Shown one piece after another: positions 9,321 through 17,917 of a DNA stretch of 64,000 nt. The stretch is from Hominiventricola filiformis (GTDB lineage: Bacteria; Bacillota; Clostridia; Lachnospirales; Lachnospiraceae). The notes below the pieces were generated by a model. That model saw nothing but the letters and a program-made list of their open reading frames with translations, did not search any database and had not been told where the DNA came from. The stretch is from positions 310,001 through 374,000 of the forward strand of contig NZ_JAJEPS010000001.1 in the NCBI RefSeq assembly GCF_020686965.1, written 5' to 3'. Position numbers and translations under genes: made by a program. Position 1 is the stretch's first letter; the number at the start of each line of letters is the position of its first letter.

Positions 9321-10457
9321 TTAGCAAAATGCCTTGATCAGACGAAATACCTGCTCTGCAGTCTTCGTCATATTCACTTTCGCAATTGCTCCGTCCATAG
9401 CCTCGTCCAGAGTCATGATTCTACGGATAATCGGGAAGTATGCGTCAATACCGGCATCATTGCAGGCCTCACAGCCATCTTTCAGGGCACCTGCCAGTGC
9501 TACTGTCTTTGCACCATGTTTCTTTCCAAGTTTTGCAATACCTACTGGGCCCTTACCCATTGCGGTCTGCTCATCCAGACGTCCTTCACCAGTGATAACC
9601 AGATCAGCGCCTTCCATAGCTTTCTCCATCTCTACTGCATCCAGTACCAGATCAATACCCGGCTGAAGATCTGCTTTCAGGTAGCTTAAAAATGCGAATC
9701 CGAGTCCACCTGCGGCTCCTGCTCCCTCGCTCTCTGCGAAATCAGTGCCAAGTGCTGCTTTTGTTACATCTGCAAAATGAGCCAGATCTGCATCAAGTGC
9801 ATCTCTCATCTCCACGGTAACGCCTTTCTGCGGTCCATAGATATAGGTTGCTCCGGTCGTTCCACACAGCGGGTTGGTAACATCACATGCAATCTTGAAG
9901 TTACACTCTGTAAGTTCCGGTACTACCTTGTCGCATTTTACAGAAGCAACATCCTTCAGAGCACCTGCTCCGATTCCCACCGGATTGCCATCTTTATCCA
10001 GGAACTCCCATCCAAGAGCAGTCAGCATACCAATTCCACAGTCATTGGTTGCGCTTCCGCCGATACCAATGATAAAGTTACGGCATCCTTTTGCGATTGC
10101 ATCTTTGATCATCTCACCAACGCCGTAAGTCGTTGCATCCAGCGGACGAAGATCTTTTCCTACAATGATAATACCTGCAGCTGCAGCCATCTCCATGATT
10201 GCAGTCTTACTCTCACTGATCATACCATATGCTGCATCTACCGGATTTTCCAGCGGGCCATGTACGTTAACGTGAATCATCTCTCCACCAAGGCCTTCTG
10301 CAAGTGCTTCCGTAGTTCCCTCTCCACCGTCTGCCAGCGGTTTTACAATTACTTCTGTACTCGGATCTACAGTCAGAATACCTTCTTTGATCGCTCTTCC
10401 GGCTTCCATGGAAGTCATGCTTCCTTTCAGAGAATCAATCGCAATTACAACTTTCAT
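9321..10457 (-). CDS. glxK: Glycerate 2-kinase (GlxK/GarK family)
   Basis: 378 aa, the usual length for this family. It begins MKVVIAIDSLKGSMTS, contains KPLADGGEGTTEAL, and has the GIGGSATNDCGIGM glycine-rich segment and VITGEGRLDEQT, all hallmarks of the TIGR00045 class I glycerate kinases. The reaction is D-glycerate + ATP to 2-phosphoglycerate, feeding lower glycolysis. It is the last gene of the leftward catabolic region, 26 bases after the sigma-54 activator gene and downstream of a D-2-hydroxyacid dehydrogenase. That order supports a hydroxypyruvate to glycerate to 2-phosphoglycerate exit route. The gene symbol is by family, not by proven orthology. Confidence 0.94.
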   Translation of the reverse strand: MKVVIAIDSLKGSMTSMEAGRAIKEGILTVDPSTEVIVKPLADGGEGTTEALAEGLGGEMIHVNVHGPLENPVDAAYGMISESKTAIMEMAAAAGIIIVGKDLRPLDATTYGVGEMIKDAIAKGCRNFIIGIGGSATNDCGIGMLTALGWEFLDKDGNPVGIGAGALKDVASVKCDKVVPELTECNFKIACDVTNPLCGTTGATYIYGPQKGVTVEMRDALDADLAHFADVTKAALGTDFAESEGAGAAGGLGFAFLSYLKADLQPGIDLVLDAVEMEKAMEGADLVITGEGRLDEQTAMGKGPVGIAKLGKKHGAKTVALAGALKDGCEACNDAGIDAYFPIIRRIMTLDEAMDGAIAKVNMTKTAEQVFRLIKAFC

Positions 10458-10483
10458 TATATATCCTCCATCTTTTTATTCTT

Positions 10484-12385
10484 TTAGGATTCCTGTTGTT
10501 CTCTACGTTTCTTTTCCAGTTCACTCTGGCGTTTTGCCATTCTCCAGAGAGTGGTCCTGCTGACTCCCAGCTCCTCTGCCAGATCTTTTTTCTTTTTCTT
10601 TGGCTTGAGGCGACTGTATACGGAATCCGGATCTTCTTCTTCTGAAATTGCGTGTACCGAACATTTATCCTCACGGAATATTTTCAGCTGGCGGAGCAGT
10701 TCCGCATCAATCACATCCGTATCATTCAACACGATCAGACGTTCACAGATATTCCGAAGTTCTCTCACATTTCCCGGCCAGCTGTGCTCGGTGAGCAATC
10801 TTGCTGCTTCCGGAGTTACTTTGGGAATGCTCTTTCCCATCTCGCAGGCAAATCTGGTCAAATAGGCATCTACCAGTTCCTGAATATCTTCTTTCCGCTC
10901 ACGGAGCGGCGGAATCGTGATATCCAGCAGGTTCAGGCGGTAATAGAGGTCCGATCTGAACTGGCCTTCTTTAATTTTTTCTTCTATATTGATGTTCGTC
11001 GCGGATATAACTCGTACATCAATCGGATGTACACTGGTACTGCCTATCCGGCGAATCTCTTTTTCTTGTAACACACGCAGCAGTTTTGCCTGAAGGATAA
11101 TCGGTATCTCTCCTATCTCATCCAGAAAGATCGTTCCTCTGTGAGCCAGCTCAAAGAGTCCTACTTTTCCACCTTTTGCCGCACCGGAAAAGGCTCCCGC
11201 CTCGTAACCGAACAGCTCACTCTCCAGAAGATTTTCCGGAAGTGCCGCACAGTTCAGAGCCACAAAAGGCTGGTTGCTGCGTTTACTTGCCTGATGAATA
11301 CTGTGTGCAAACAGTTCCTTGCCTGTACCGGTCTCTCCGACAATCAGTACATTCGAGTTCACCCTGCTGTAGCGTTCTGCCATCTGGATATTTTCCCGAA
11401 TTGCCCTGCTATGTCCAAGAATATCCTTAAATGTATATTTGGCTGTCAGGCCTTTTTCCGAAAGTCCTTTACGGATCTTCCGCTCTTCTTCTATAATCCT
11501 GTCAGTACTTCTGATGAAGATCAGTGCGCCGGTCTCCAGTTCTTCCTCATTCAGAGGTTTGTACTGTACATAATAATCTTTTCCTTTGATTCTGAGAATT
11601 TTTTCCTTCTCCGAATTATTTTTAAGAAAATCTTTCCATTCTACTGTAGACACCAGTGGTTCTGCCGGCTGTCCGATTACTTCTCCTACCGTCGTCAGCT
11701 GGAACACTCTGTATGCCTGATTGTTGATGTTCACAATCTTTCCCTGCCCGTTGATAGCAAGGACACCCTCCTCACTGTGATTCAGCATAATACGGATAAT
11801 ATCCGCGCGGGCACGCTCAAGATTAATCGTTCTCGCTGTATTGAGTGCCTCGATCATGGCAATCTCTACAGCATCATGTTTTGTATGGATATGGATACGC
11901 TTTAGTCCCATCCGGTCACAGATTCCGCACATGGTACCTGCTCCGACAAAAACGTCTGCGCCGTCTGCCAGAGCCTTACTTACAGCTTCCTCTGTCGTCA
12001 TTTCATTCTGCACATCATAAATGGTAATGGATGCTCCGCATGCCTGCTCAAGATCTTTCAGACAGTTAATTTCTATATTATGAATACACAGGGCAATTTT
12101 TTTGGCATGCTCATGCCGGCACTGCACCAGTGCATCAAATATATCAAAGCTGCTCAGCTGAATTCTGATTACATGCTTCTCCGGAAATAACTCTTTTAGT
12201 ACATCATGGGTCATTCCTCTGGCAACCAGTATCTCCGCATCCCAGTTCTGGGCGAGAACCTCCGGCGTTCCAAACACATACGTAGTCTCTATCTGAACGT
12301 CATCATACTGCGGCAGTTTTTTTACCACATCCTCAAATATTCCTTTTAACTCCAAATGTGGTATAAAAACCCTGATTTTAACCAT
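10484..12385 (-). CDS. Sigma-54-dependent activator with PrpR-type N-terminal sensor
   Basis: 633 aa from the ATG at 12385 (MVKIRVFIPH); a longer reading to 12457 would run into the upstream dyad. Domains in order: a PrpR_N-like sensor (about residues 5-180), a PAS-like domain (about 195-290), then the AAA+ domain with Walker A GETGTGKE near residue 348, the sigma-54 contact loop GAFSGA near 397 (canonical GAFTGA, Thr replaced by Ser) and Walker B FLDEIGEIP near 425. A Fis-type helix-turn-helix (LAEELGVSRTTLWRMAK) lies close to the C-terminus, about residues 600-620. PrpR_N domains bind small carboxylate metabolites (2-methylcitrate in PrpR itself). It should switch on the four sigma-54 promoters found upstream in the same region. 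Confidence 0.92.
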   Translation of the reverse strand: MVKIRVFIPHLELKGIFEDVVKKLPQYDDVQIETTYVFGTPEVLAQNWDAEILVARGMTHDVLKELFPEKHVIRIQLSSFDIFDALVQCRHEHAKKIALCIHNIEINCLKDLEQACGASITIYDVQNEMTTEEAVSKALADGADVFVGAGTMCGICDRMGLKRIHIHTKHDAVEIAMIEALNTARTINLERARADIIRIMLNHSEEGVLAINGQGKIVNINNQAYRVFQLTTVGEVIGQPAEPLVSTVEWKDFLKNNSEKEKILRIKGKDYYVQYKPLNEEELETGALIFIRSTDRIIEEERKIRKGLSEKGLTAKYTFKDILGHSRAIRENIQMAERYSRVNSNVLIVGETGTGKELFAHSIHQASKRSNQPFVALNCAALPENLLESELFGYEAGAFSGAAKGGKVGLFELAHRGTIFLDEIGEIPIILQAKLLRVLQEKEIRRIGSTSVHPIDVRVISATNINIEEKIKEGQFRSDLYYRLNLLDITIPPLRERKEDIQELVDAYLTRFACEMGKSIPKVTPEAARLLTEHSWPGNVRELRNICERLIVLNDTDVIDAELLRQLKIFREDKCSVHAISEEEDPDSVYSRLKPKKKKKDLAEELGVSRTTLWRMAKRQSELEKKRREQQES

Positions 12386-12446
12386 ATTCCGCAGACCCTT
12401 TCCACTCTGTCCATGCACCCTTTTTCCTGTAAAATGGCTACATAGA

Positions 12447-12488
12447 AATATACTCAACTATGGTAAGTATACCACAGTCGAGTATATT
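12447..12488 (-). repeat. 19-bp dyad in front of the activator gene
   Basis: Arms 12447-12465 and 12470-12488 pair at 17 of 19 positions as DNA around a 4-base centre. The two DNA mismatches (12456/12479 and 12460/12475) are A-C on the + strand but become U-G pairs in RNA read from the - strand, so a leftward transcript can form an uninterrupted 19-bp hairpin. It lies between the dehydrogenase gene and the activator gene. It could be a weak terminator (the U tract after it is poor), a processing or stability hairpin, or an operator with a TGGTA/TACCA core. Confidence 0.6.
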
Positions 12489-12528
12489 CTGCAGAAAAAA
12501 TGTTAAATTTTTTCAAAAACTGTCGGAA

Positions 12529-13494
12529 TTATTTGTTCACTACGTTCTGCGGAGCACCTTTGATTACGGACTCTACGTTGTCTGCAGTAGTCTGCATAAT
12601 TCTCTCACGAGCCTCTTTGGTAGCCCAGGAGATGTGCGGGGTAATGATGCAGTTCTTAGCTTTCAGAAGTACGTTGTCAGCTTTGATCGGCTCAGTAGAA
12701 ACTACGTCTACTGCTGCAGCTGCAACCTTACCGCTTTCAAGGGCATCATAGAGATCCTGCTCAACGATCAACGGACCACGGCTGTTGTTAATGATGATAA
12801 CACCATCTTTCATCTTAGCGATGTTCTCTTTGTTGATGATTCCCTGAGTAGACGGGAACAGCGGGCAGTGCAGGAAGATGAAATCGGATTTTGCAAGCAG
12901 CTCATCCAGCTCAACATACTCTGCTACAGCTTTTCCAGCTTCGCTCTGGAATGCATCGTAAGCGATAACATTTACATTCATAGCTTTCAGGATCTTTGCG
13001 GTGTTAACACCGATACGTCCAAGACCGATAATACCTGCAGTTTTGCCGGATACCTCAATCATCGGATAATGCCAGTAGCACCAGTCAGCATTGCTTGCCC
13101 ACTCACCAGCATGTACGGAATCACTGTGATGTCCGATATGGGAGCAAACCTCAAGCAGAAGGGATACAGCGAACTGAGATACGTTATCAGTTCCGTATAC
13201 CGGTACGTTCATTACCGGAATTCCTTTTTCTTTTGCATAGTCATAATCAACTACGTTGTAACCAGTTGCCAGAACTGCGATACCTTTCAGATTCGGGCAT
13301 TTGTCGATGGTCTCTTTGCTGATCGGAGTTTTGTTGATAACAGCGATATCAGCATCACCAAGTCTCTCAGCGATAAGCGGAGACTCCTCATATGCGGTTC
13401 TGTCATATACAGTAACCTCTCCAAGTTTCTCAAGCGGTGCCCAGCTGATGTCACCCGGGTTCTCGGTGTAACCGTCTAATACTACGATTTTCAT
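12529..13494 (-). CDS. D-2-hydroxyacid dehydrogenase (hydroxypyruvate/glycerate dehydrogenase-like)
   Basis: 321 aa. The NAD-binding Rossmann motif is IIGLGRIGVNTAKIL in the middle of the protein. The substrate-binding and catalytic Arg lies before GPLIVEQDL (NNSRGPLIVE), the Glu in VDVVSTEPI, and the catalytic His in TPHISWATKEARE. This is the D-isomer-specific 2-hydroxyacid dehydrogenase family at single-domain length, without the ACT domain of long SerA proteins. Given glycerate kinase downstream and a transketolase upstream, reduction of hydroxypyruvate to D-glycerate with NADH is the likeliest role; glyoxylate or another 2-ketoacid is possible. It sits in the leftward run between a TIM-barrel gene and the activator gene. 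Confidence 0.9.
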   Translation of the reverse strand: MKIVVLDGYTENPGDISWAPLEKLGEVTVYDRTAYEESPLIAERLGDADIAVINKTPISKETIDKCPNLKGIAVLATGYNVVDYDYAKEKGIPVMNVPVYGTDNVSQFAVSLLLEVCSHIGHHSDSVHAGEWASNADWCYWHYPMIEVSGKTAGIIGLGRIGVNTAKILKAMNVNVIAYDAFQSEAGKAVAEYVELDELLAKSDFIFLHCPLFPSTQGIINKENIAKMKDGVIIINNSRGPLIVEQDLYDALESGKVAAAAVDVVSTEPIKADNVLLKAKNCIITPHISWATKEARERIMQTTADNVESVIKGAPQNVVNK

Positions 13495-13544
13495 GTCTAA
13501 CCTCTCCTTTGAAAAATTTATAATAAATTATTGCTACCTGAAAA

Positions 13545-14441
13545 TTAATCCTCAACCAATGCCCATGCTCTGTTCAGGCATCTCTTGGTATTAGCCAGAA
13601 CGTACTCGTCGTCCTCACCCGGAGCAAGAGTAACTTCCATGGAAAGTACCAGCGGATCATCTGCGCGGAAGAAGCCTTCCTCTTTCAGAACCTGAAGGAA
13701 ATCTACCAGCTGCGGGATATCGTTTGCACTGTTCGGATATCCAAGACGCGGATGTTTGTCACCATACATCGGTTTGCCCTCTTCTACAACGGCATTTCCG
13801 AAATGAAGATGTGTGATGTACGGTCTTAAAGTCTGGATAACGAATTTGGAAGTCTCATAAGTAGTCGGGAAATGAGACAGGTCAACCAGCAGACCGAAGT
13901 TGTTGTTAGTTGTTCTCATATCTGCAGCAAATTTTGCAGCATACGGAGCCGGTCCGATAAGAGCAGCTTTGTCCATATCAAAGTCAAATACCTCAAGCTC
14001 TACGTTCATGCCCTTTTTAGCTGCGTAATCACATACGTTACGGGTAGTTTTCAGAAGCTGTGCATATGCCTGATCTTTGGTCTCCTCTTCCCATTTACCA
14101 GCAAGGAAAGCAATTCCTTTTGCTCCAAGATACTCAGCCTCATCTACTGCCTCGATCAGAGTAGCTTCTGCTTTCTTTCTGCCCTCTTCGTCGATATCGT
14201 TCGGATTCAGCTTCGGTCCGAGAAGTCTCGGCTGTGCGCCGTAGCAGACTTTCAGATGAGACTGCTCAAGAATTTTCTTAACTTCTTCTCTCTCAGCGTC
14301 ATCTGCGCATTTGGTAACCTCGATTGCGTCAAAATAATCATCAACAGCAACTCTCTTTACCTGATCTACAACACTTCTGTTCGGGAAGGACATCCAACGG
14401 ATAGTACCAACCTGAAAATACTTATGAATGGATTCTCTCAT
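13545..14441 (-). CDS. Xylose-isomerase-like TIM-barrel protein (paralogue 1)
   Basis: 298 aa. The pattern fits the AP-endonuclease-2/xylose-isomerase-like fold: likely metal ligands are Glu in VELEVFDFD, Asp and His in LLVDLSHFP, His in THLHFGN, and Glu in SMEVT. It is clearly homologous to the next gene upstream over its whole length (shared AFLAG.WEE/RYEE, ALIGP/SLIGP, LLVDLSH/LMVDLSH, YGDKHPRLGYPNS/YGDEHPRFGFPNS). Members act as sugar isomerases, epimerases or decarboxylases on keto-sugar acids. The exact reaction is not visible. It lies in the run from 18757 to 12529 that starts with a sigma-54 promoter. Confidence 0.82.
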   Translation of the reverse strand: MRESIHKYFQVGTIRWMSFPNRSVVDQVKRVAVDDYFDAIEVTKCADDAEREEVKKILEQSHLKVCYGAQPRLLGPKLNPNDIDEEGRKKAEATLIEAVDEAEYLGAKGIAFLAGKWEEETKDQAYAQLLKTTRNVCDYAAKKGMNVELEVFDFDMDKAALIGPAPYAAKFAADMRTTNNNFGLLVDLSHFPTTYETSKFVIQTLRPYITHLHFGNAVVEEGKPMYGDKHPRLGYPNSANDIPQLVDFLQVLKEEGFFRADDPLVLSMEVTLAPGEDDEYVLANTKRCLNRAWALVED

Positions 14442-14478
14442 TTCAGTGAACCTCCTGTTAAAAAGTAATGTTTATTTT

Positions 14479-15390
14479 TTATACGAGTTCCCAGGCAAGA
14501 TCCAGGGTTCTCTTTGCATTAGCAAGGCAGACCTCCGGGTCTTCCTCACCGAATGGCTTAATCTCAAAGCTGACGATCGGACGTTTCTTCTCATTGAGGA
14601 AACCGATCTTCAGCAGAAGCCGCAGATATGCGGCCAGCTCCTCCACATCGTTTTCACTGTTCGGGAAACCGAAGCGGGGATGTTCATCACCATAAGCCGG
14701 GCATTCCGGACTCTTGATGACCGTATTTCCCATGTGCGCATGACGGATATATTGTTGCACTGGGAGAAGACTTTCTTCAATCGTCTCATGAAGCATCGGG
14801 ATATGGCTTAAATCTACCATCAGTCCAAAATTATCGTACTCGGCACAGATCGTCTCCGCATAACGCTTCACCATATCCACCGGTCCGATCAGGGACTTCT
14901 TGGCAATATCATAATCAAATACTTCACACAGAACCGGCATGTCGCCTTTGGATTTTGCATACTCACAGAGTTCTCTGGTGGACTTCAGCAGTGCCTGGAA
15001 AGATTCCTCTTTCGTCTTCTCCTCATATCTTCCCGCCAGAAATGCAAAATCTTCGACACCCATTTCATAGGCCTCATCAATACCTTCCTTTAAAGAAGCA
15101 AGAGCCTTCTGGCGTCCTTCCTCATTCAGATCATTGATATTGAGTCCTGCACCAAGCATACGACCCTGTCCGCCATAGGAGGATGTCATATGACCGCGGG
15201 CAATCATGTCTGCGGCAGCCTTCCGCACTTCAGCATCCTTCATATGAGTCACTTCCACGACTTCAAAATAAGGATCTGTTACGATCTTTTTGAGACACTC
15301 CAGAATCGGGCCTTCGCCTGATCCCAGCTGTTTATAGGATACATGCAGAATCGTTCCGACTCTCATATATCTTCTCATTGACTTTTCCAT
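14479..15390 (-). CDS. Xylose-isomerase-like TIM-barrel protein (paralogue 2)
   Basis: 303 aa. Same fold and the same probable metal-ligand set as the following gene: Glu in LCEVFDYD, Asp in LMVDLSH, His in RHAHMGN, Glu in SFEIKPF. The two proteins align end to end, so they arose by tandem duplication and then diverged. Keeping both suggests either a heteromer or two successive steps on related substrates, for example isomerisation then epimerisation or decarboxylation. It follows the transketolase genes by 76 bases, which hold no obvious terminator, so it is probably co-transcribed with them. Confidence 0.82.
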   Translation of the reverse strand: MEKSMRRYMRVGTILHVSYKQLGSGEGPILECLKKIVTDPYFEVVEVTHMKDAEVRKAAADMIARGHMTSSYGGQGRMLGAGLNINDLNEEGRQKALASLKEGIDEAYEMGVEDFAFLAGRYEEKTKEESFQALLKSTRELCEYAKSKGDMPVLCEVFDYDIAKKSLIGPVDMVKRYAETICAEYDNFGLMVDLSHIPMLHETIEESLLPVQQYIRHAHMGNTVIKSPECPAYGDEHPRFGFPNSENDVEELAAYLRLLLKIGFLNEKKRPIVSFEIKPFGEEDPEVCLANAKRTLDLAWELV

Positions 15391-15466
15391 CTTCCAATGC
15401 CTTCCTTTTTTCTGTGTTCAGACTATATATCAGGGCAGTACAGATGCACTGCCCACAGATATCTGA

Positions 15467-16402
15467 TTATTTTCTGGAAACAGCCTTCTCAGCAGCTGCT
15501 GCAACAGCCTCTGCGTCCATTCCATATTTGTGAAGGATGTCTTTGTACGGACCAGACTCGCCGTGGCGATCCTGCATACCAACCATCTCAGTCGGAACTG
15601 CGCATCCTGCTTTTGCAAGAACCTCAGCAACTGCTCCGCCAAGACCACCGATTACGCTGTGCTCCTCAGCAGTAACAACAGCACCGGTCTCTTTTGCACA
15701 TTTCTCGATCAGCTCAGCGTCGATCGGTTTGATGCAGTACATATCTACAACTCTTGCGCTGATTCCTTTTGCAGCCAGTGCCTCAGCAGCAGTGATTGCA
15801 GTACTTACCATCAGACCACATGCGATAATGGTAACGTCAGAACCTTCTCTTACTACCATACCTTTACCAAGCTCAAATTTAGCATCTGCCGGATGGCAAT
15901 CCGGAGCTGCATCTCTGGAAAGACGGATGTACATCGGCTCCTTAACTTCGATAGCAGTTTTTACCATCCAGTCAGTGATCTGAGCGTCAGATGCAACCAT
16001 AACGTTTACGCCCGGAAGAGTTCTCATCATAGCGATGTCTTCCAGTGCATGATGAGTAGCACCGTCGAATGCATCAGACATTCCGCCGTAAGCGCCCATC
16101 ATTTTAATCGGAAGTCCTGAATAGGACATGAAAGTTCTTGCTGCCAGAGAACCGAGGGTGGTCAGGAATACAGCGAAAGTATTAACGAACGGGATCTTTC
16201 CGCTCTTAGCCATACCAGCTGCCATACCCATCATAGCGTACTCACAGATACCACAGTTATAGAAACGGTCCGGATACTCTTTTCCAAACATAGCAGATTT
16301 GGTAGAACCGGATACGTCTGCGTCCAGCACAACGATATCTTTATTCAGCTCACCGTATTTTTTAATAGTTTCTCCATATACTTCACGAATCGCTTTAGCC
16401 AT
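15467..16402 (-). CDS. Transketolase C-terminal (pyrimidine-binding and C domains) subunit
   Basis: 311 aa. It carries the pyrimidine-binding half of transketolase: the start AIREVYGETIKKYG, the segment NCGICEYAMMGMAAGMA containing the catalytic Glu, and THHALEDIAMMRTLPG. The C-terminal domain follows (EHSVIGGLGGAVAEVL). The start codon overlaps the stop of the N-terminal subunit gene (TAATG), so the two subunits are made together and form one enzyme in the cytoplasm. It transfers a ketol (C2) unit between phosphosugars using thiamine diphosphate. A dedicated split transketolase inside a catabolic cluster suggests a substrate-specific reaction rather than the general pentose phosphate enzyme. 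Confidence 0.93.
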   Translation of the reverse strand: MAKAIREVYGETIKKYGELNKDIVVLDADVSGSTKSAMFGKEYPDRFYNCGICEYAMMGMAAGMAKSGKIPFVNTFAVFLTTLGSLAARTFMSYSGLPIKMMGAYGGMSDAFDGATHHALEDIAMMRTLPGVNVMVASDAQITDWMVKTAIEVKEPMYIRLSRDAAPDCHPADAKFELGKGMVVREGSDVTIIACGLMVSTAITAAEALAAKGISARVVDMYCIKPIDAELIEKCAKETGAVVTAEEHSVIGGLGGAVAEVLAKAGCAVPTEMVGMQDRHGESGPYKDILHKYGMDAEAVAAAAEKAVSRK

Positions 16403-17229
16403 TACTGTGCTCCTCCTAACTCTTTCATTGCCTGCTCATAGTCTGCATCTTTGACCGGAGCTCCGTGCCATGTATTCTTTCCTTCCATGAAGGATACGCC
16501 TTTGCCCTTAACAGTCTTTGCAAGGATGATGCTCGGAACACCCTTAACAGATTTAGCGGTCTCGATTGCTGCACTCAGAGCTGCAACATCATGTCCGTCA
16601 CATACGATAGTGTTGTAACCAAATGCTTTCCATTTCAGCTCAATATCTCCCATCGGCATGATCTGCTCGGTGGTACCGTCAAGCTGTACACCGTTCCAGT
16701 CAAGGATAGTGATCAGTTTGTCAGCTTTGAATTTGGAAGCGTTCATAGCGGTCTCCCATACAACGCCCTCATTGATCTCGCCATCACCAAGGATTGCATA
16801 AGTATAAGCGTCGATGTCATCGTGCATATCAGCAAGAGCAACACCAAGAGCCAGAGGATATCCTGCACCCAGCGGGCCAGTGGAAGCCTCTACACCCGGA
16901 GTCTCTTTTGAACACGGATGTCCCTGCAGACGGCTGTTGATGTCACGCAGAGTATGAAGCTCTTCTACCGGGAAGAATCCTTTATGAGCAAGCTCGATAT
17001 AAAGCATCGGAGCTGCATGTCCTTTACAGAGAATGATCTTGTCACGGCTTCTGTCATTGATATTCTCCGGGCTGATGTTTGCATCATTGAAGTAAAGGTT
17101 TGTCAGAATCTCACATACAGAAAGAGATCCACCCGGATGTCCGGTCTGTTTCTCGTGTAAAATCTCGATCAGAGTACGTCTGAATTTCAGGCAGAGTGCG
17201 TCCAACTCCTGTTTCTTTTCGTTGGTCAT
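16402..17229 (-). CDS. Transketolase N-terminal (thiamine diphosphate-binding) subunit
   Basis: 275 aa from the ATG at 17229, nine bases after AGGAG; a TTG two codons earlier is too close to the site. It has the thiamine diphosphate-binding motif GDGEINEG followed by the metal ligand Asn about 28 residues later (DWNGVQ), the conserved GHPGGSLS segment near residue 31, and CKGHAAP. Together with the next gene it makes one complete transketolase. Split transketolases of this kind are known in sugar-acid and branched-sugar catabolism, including apulose-4-phosphate transketolase in apiose use, but no apiose isomerase or kinase is present here, so the substrate is open. Confidence 0.93.
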   Translation of the reverse strand: MTNEKKQELDALCLKFRRTLIEILHEKQTGHPGGSLSVCEILTNLYFNDANISPENINDRSRDKIILCKGHAAPMLYIELAHKGFFPVEELHTLRDINSRLQGHPCSKETPGVEASTGPLGAGYPLALGVALADMHDDIDAYTYAILGDGEINEGVVWETAMNASKFKADKLITILDWNGVQLDGTTEQIMPMGDIELKWKAFGYNTIVCDGHDVAALSAAIETAKSVKGVPSIILAKTVKGKGVSFMEGKNTWHGAPVKDADYEQAMKELGGAQ

Positions 17230-17248
17230 TTTCAAAATCTCCTTTTCT

Positions 17249-17908
17249 TTAAATAGATTTTAATGTTTCTTTCACCTGTTCCAGGCAAAGTCCAGGACTT
17301 GACAGGACAGGAATTTTACAGATTTCTTCGATCTTTTTGTCCAGATGTGCCATAGAGGCCTGTGCAAGCACTACGCAGTCATATCCGGAGATCTCTTTTG
17401 CCATTTCCAGCAGAAGGGCGTCATGCTTGTCCATCTCTACTGCCTTCATAGCTTTGAATGCTTCTGCATTTGCACGGAAGTCGATCTGAATCTTCTTTCC
17501 AAGCTTTTCTGCTTCCGCATTCAGCTTTTCGCGCATAGGAACCTCTGTGCTGCCTGCTGTGGCAAGTACCAGAATGCGGTCACCGTAAGTGACTGCTTTT
17601 CTTCCCATGGCATCATCAATTGCAATCAACGGCACTTTGATAAAAGGCCGGATCATATTTACTACCGGAGTCAGTGTAGAACAGGTCACAACGATCATAT
17701 CAGCACCCGTCATCTCGGCAGATTTAATATCATTATACAGGCGGCAGCGGTTTTCAATCGTAAACTCGCCAATCTCATTTGGATTATTTGCAAGAAAATC
17801 ATCCCAGAGATTATGTACTTTTACCGGCTCACCCACATAATCCTTCAGTGTCTGGTCAAAAGAATTGGCAACCGTTTTCACGGTATGGATTAATGCAATG
17901 CTTTTCAT
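17249..17908 (-). CDS. Aspartate/glutamate/hydantoin racemase family protein
   Basis: 219 aa. The two-fold layout of the Asp/Glu racemase superfamily is visible. The first catalytic cysteine lies in VVTCSTLTP (about residue 75). The second position, expected as Cys in family racemases, falls in CVVLAQASMAHLD and reads Ala-Gln-Ala-Ser, so the usual second Cys appears to be missing. A one-cysteine enzyme may be an isomerase or decarboxylase of the arylmalonate decarboxylase or maleate isomerase kind rather than a true racemase. It starts ten bases after the isomerase gene stop with AGGAGGG in front, in the same operon as the transketolase genes. Confidence 0.75.
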   Translation of the reverse strand: MKSIALIHTVKTVANSFDQTLKDYVGEPVKVHNLWDDFLANNPNEIGEFTIENRCRLYNDIKSAEMTGADMIVVTCSTLTPVVNMIRPFIKVPLIAIDDAMGRKAVTYGDRILVLATAGSTEVPMREKLNAEAEKLGKKIQIDFRANAEAFKAMKAVEMDKHDALLLEMAKEISGYDCVVLAQASMAHLDKKIEEICKIPVLSSPGLCLEQVKETLKSI

Positions 17909-17917
17909 GACACCCTC

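Noticed and set aside
12460..13479. Long rightward open frame of 339 codons opposite the dehydrogenase gene
   Set aside because: It is antisense to a well-conserved dehydrogenase, has no ribosome site and no recognisable domain.
13545..17229. Calling the transketolase/TIM-barrel operon an apiose or apionate pathway
   Set aside because: Split transketolase and TIM-barrel enzymes fit in part, but the apiose isomerase, apulose kinase, lactonase and oxidoisomerase are not visible.
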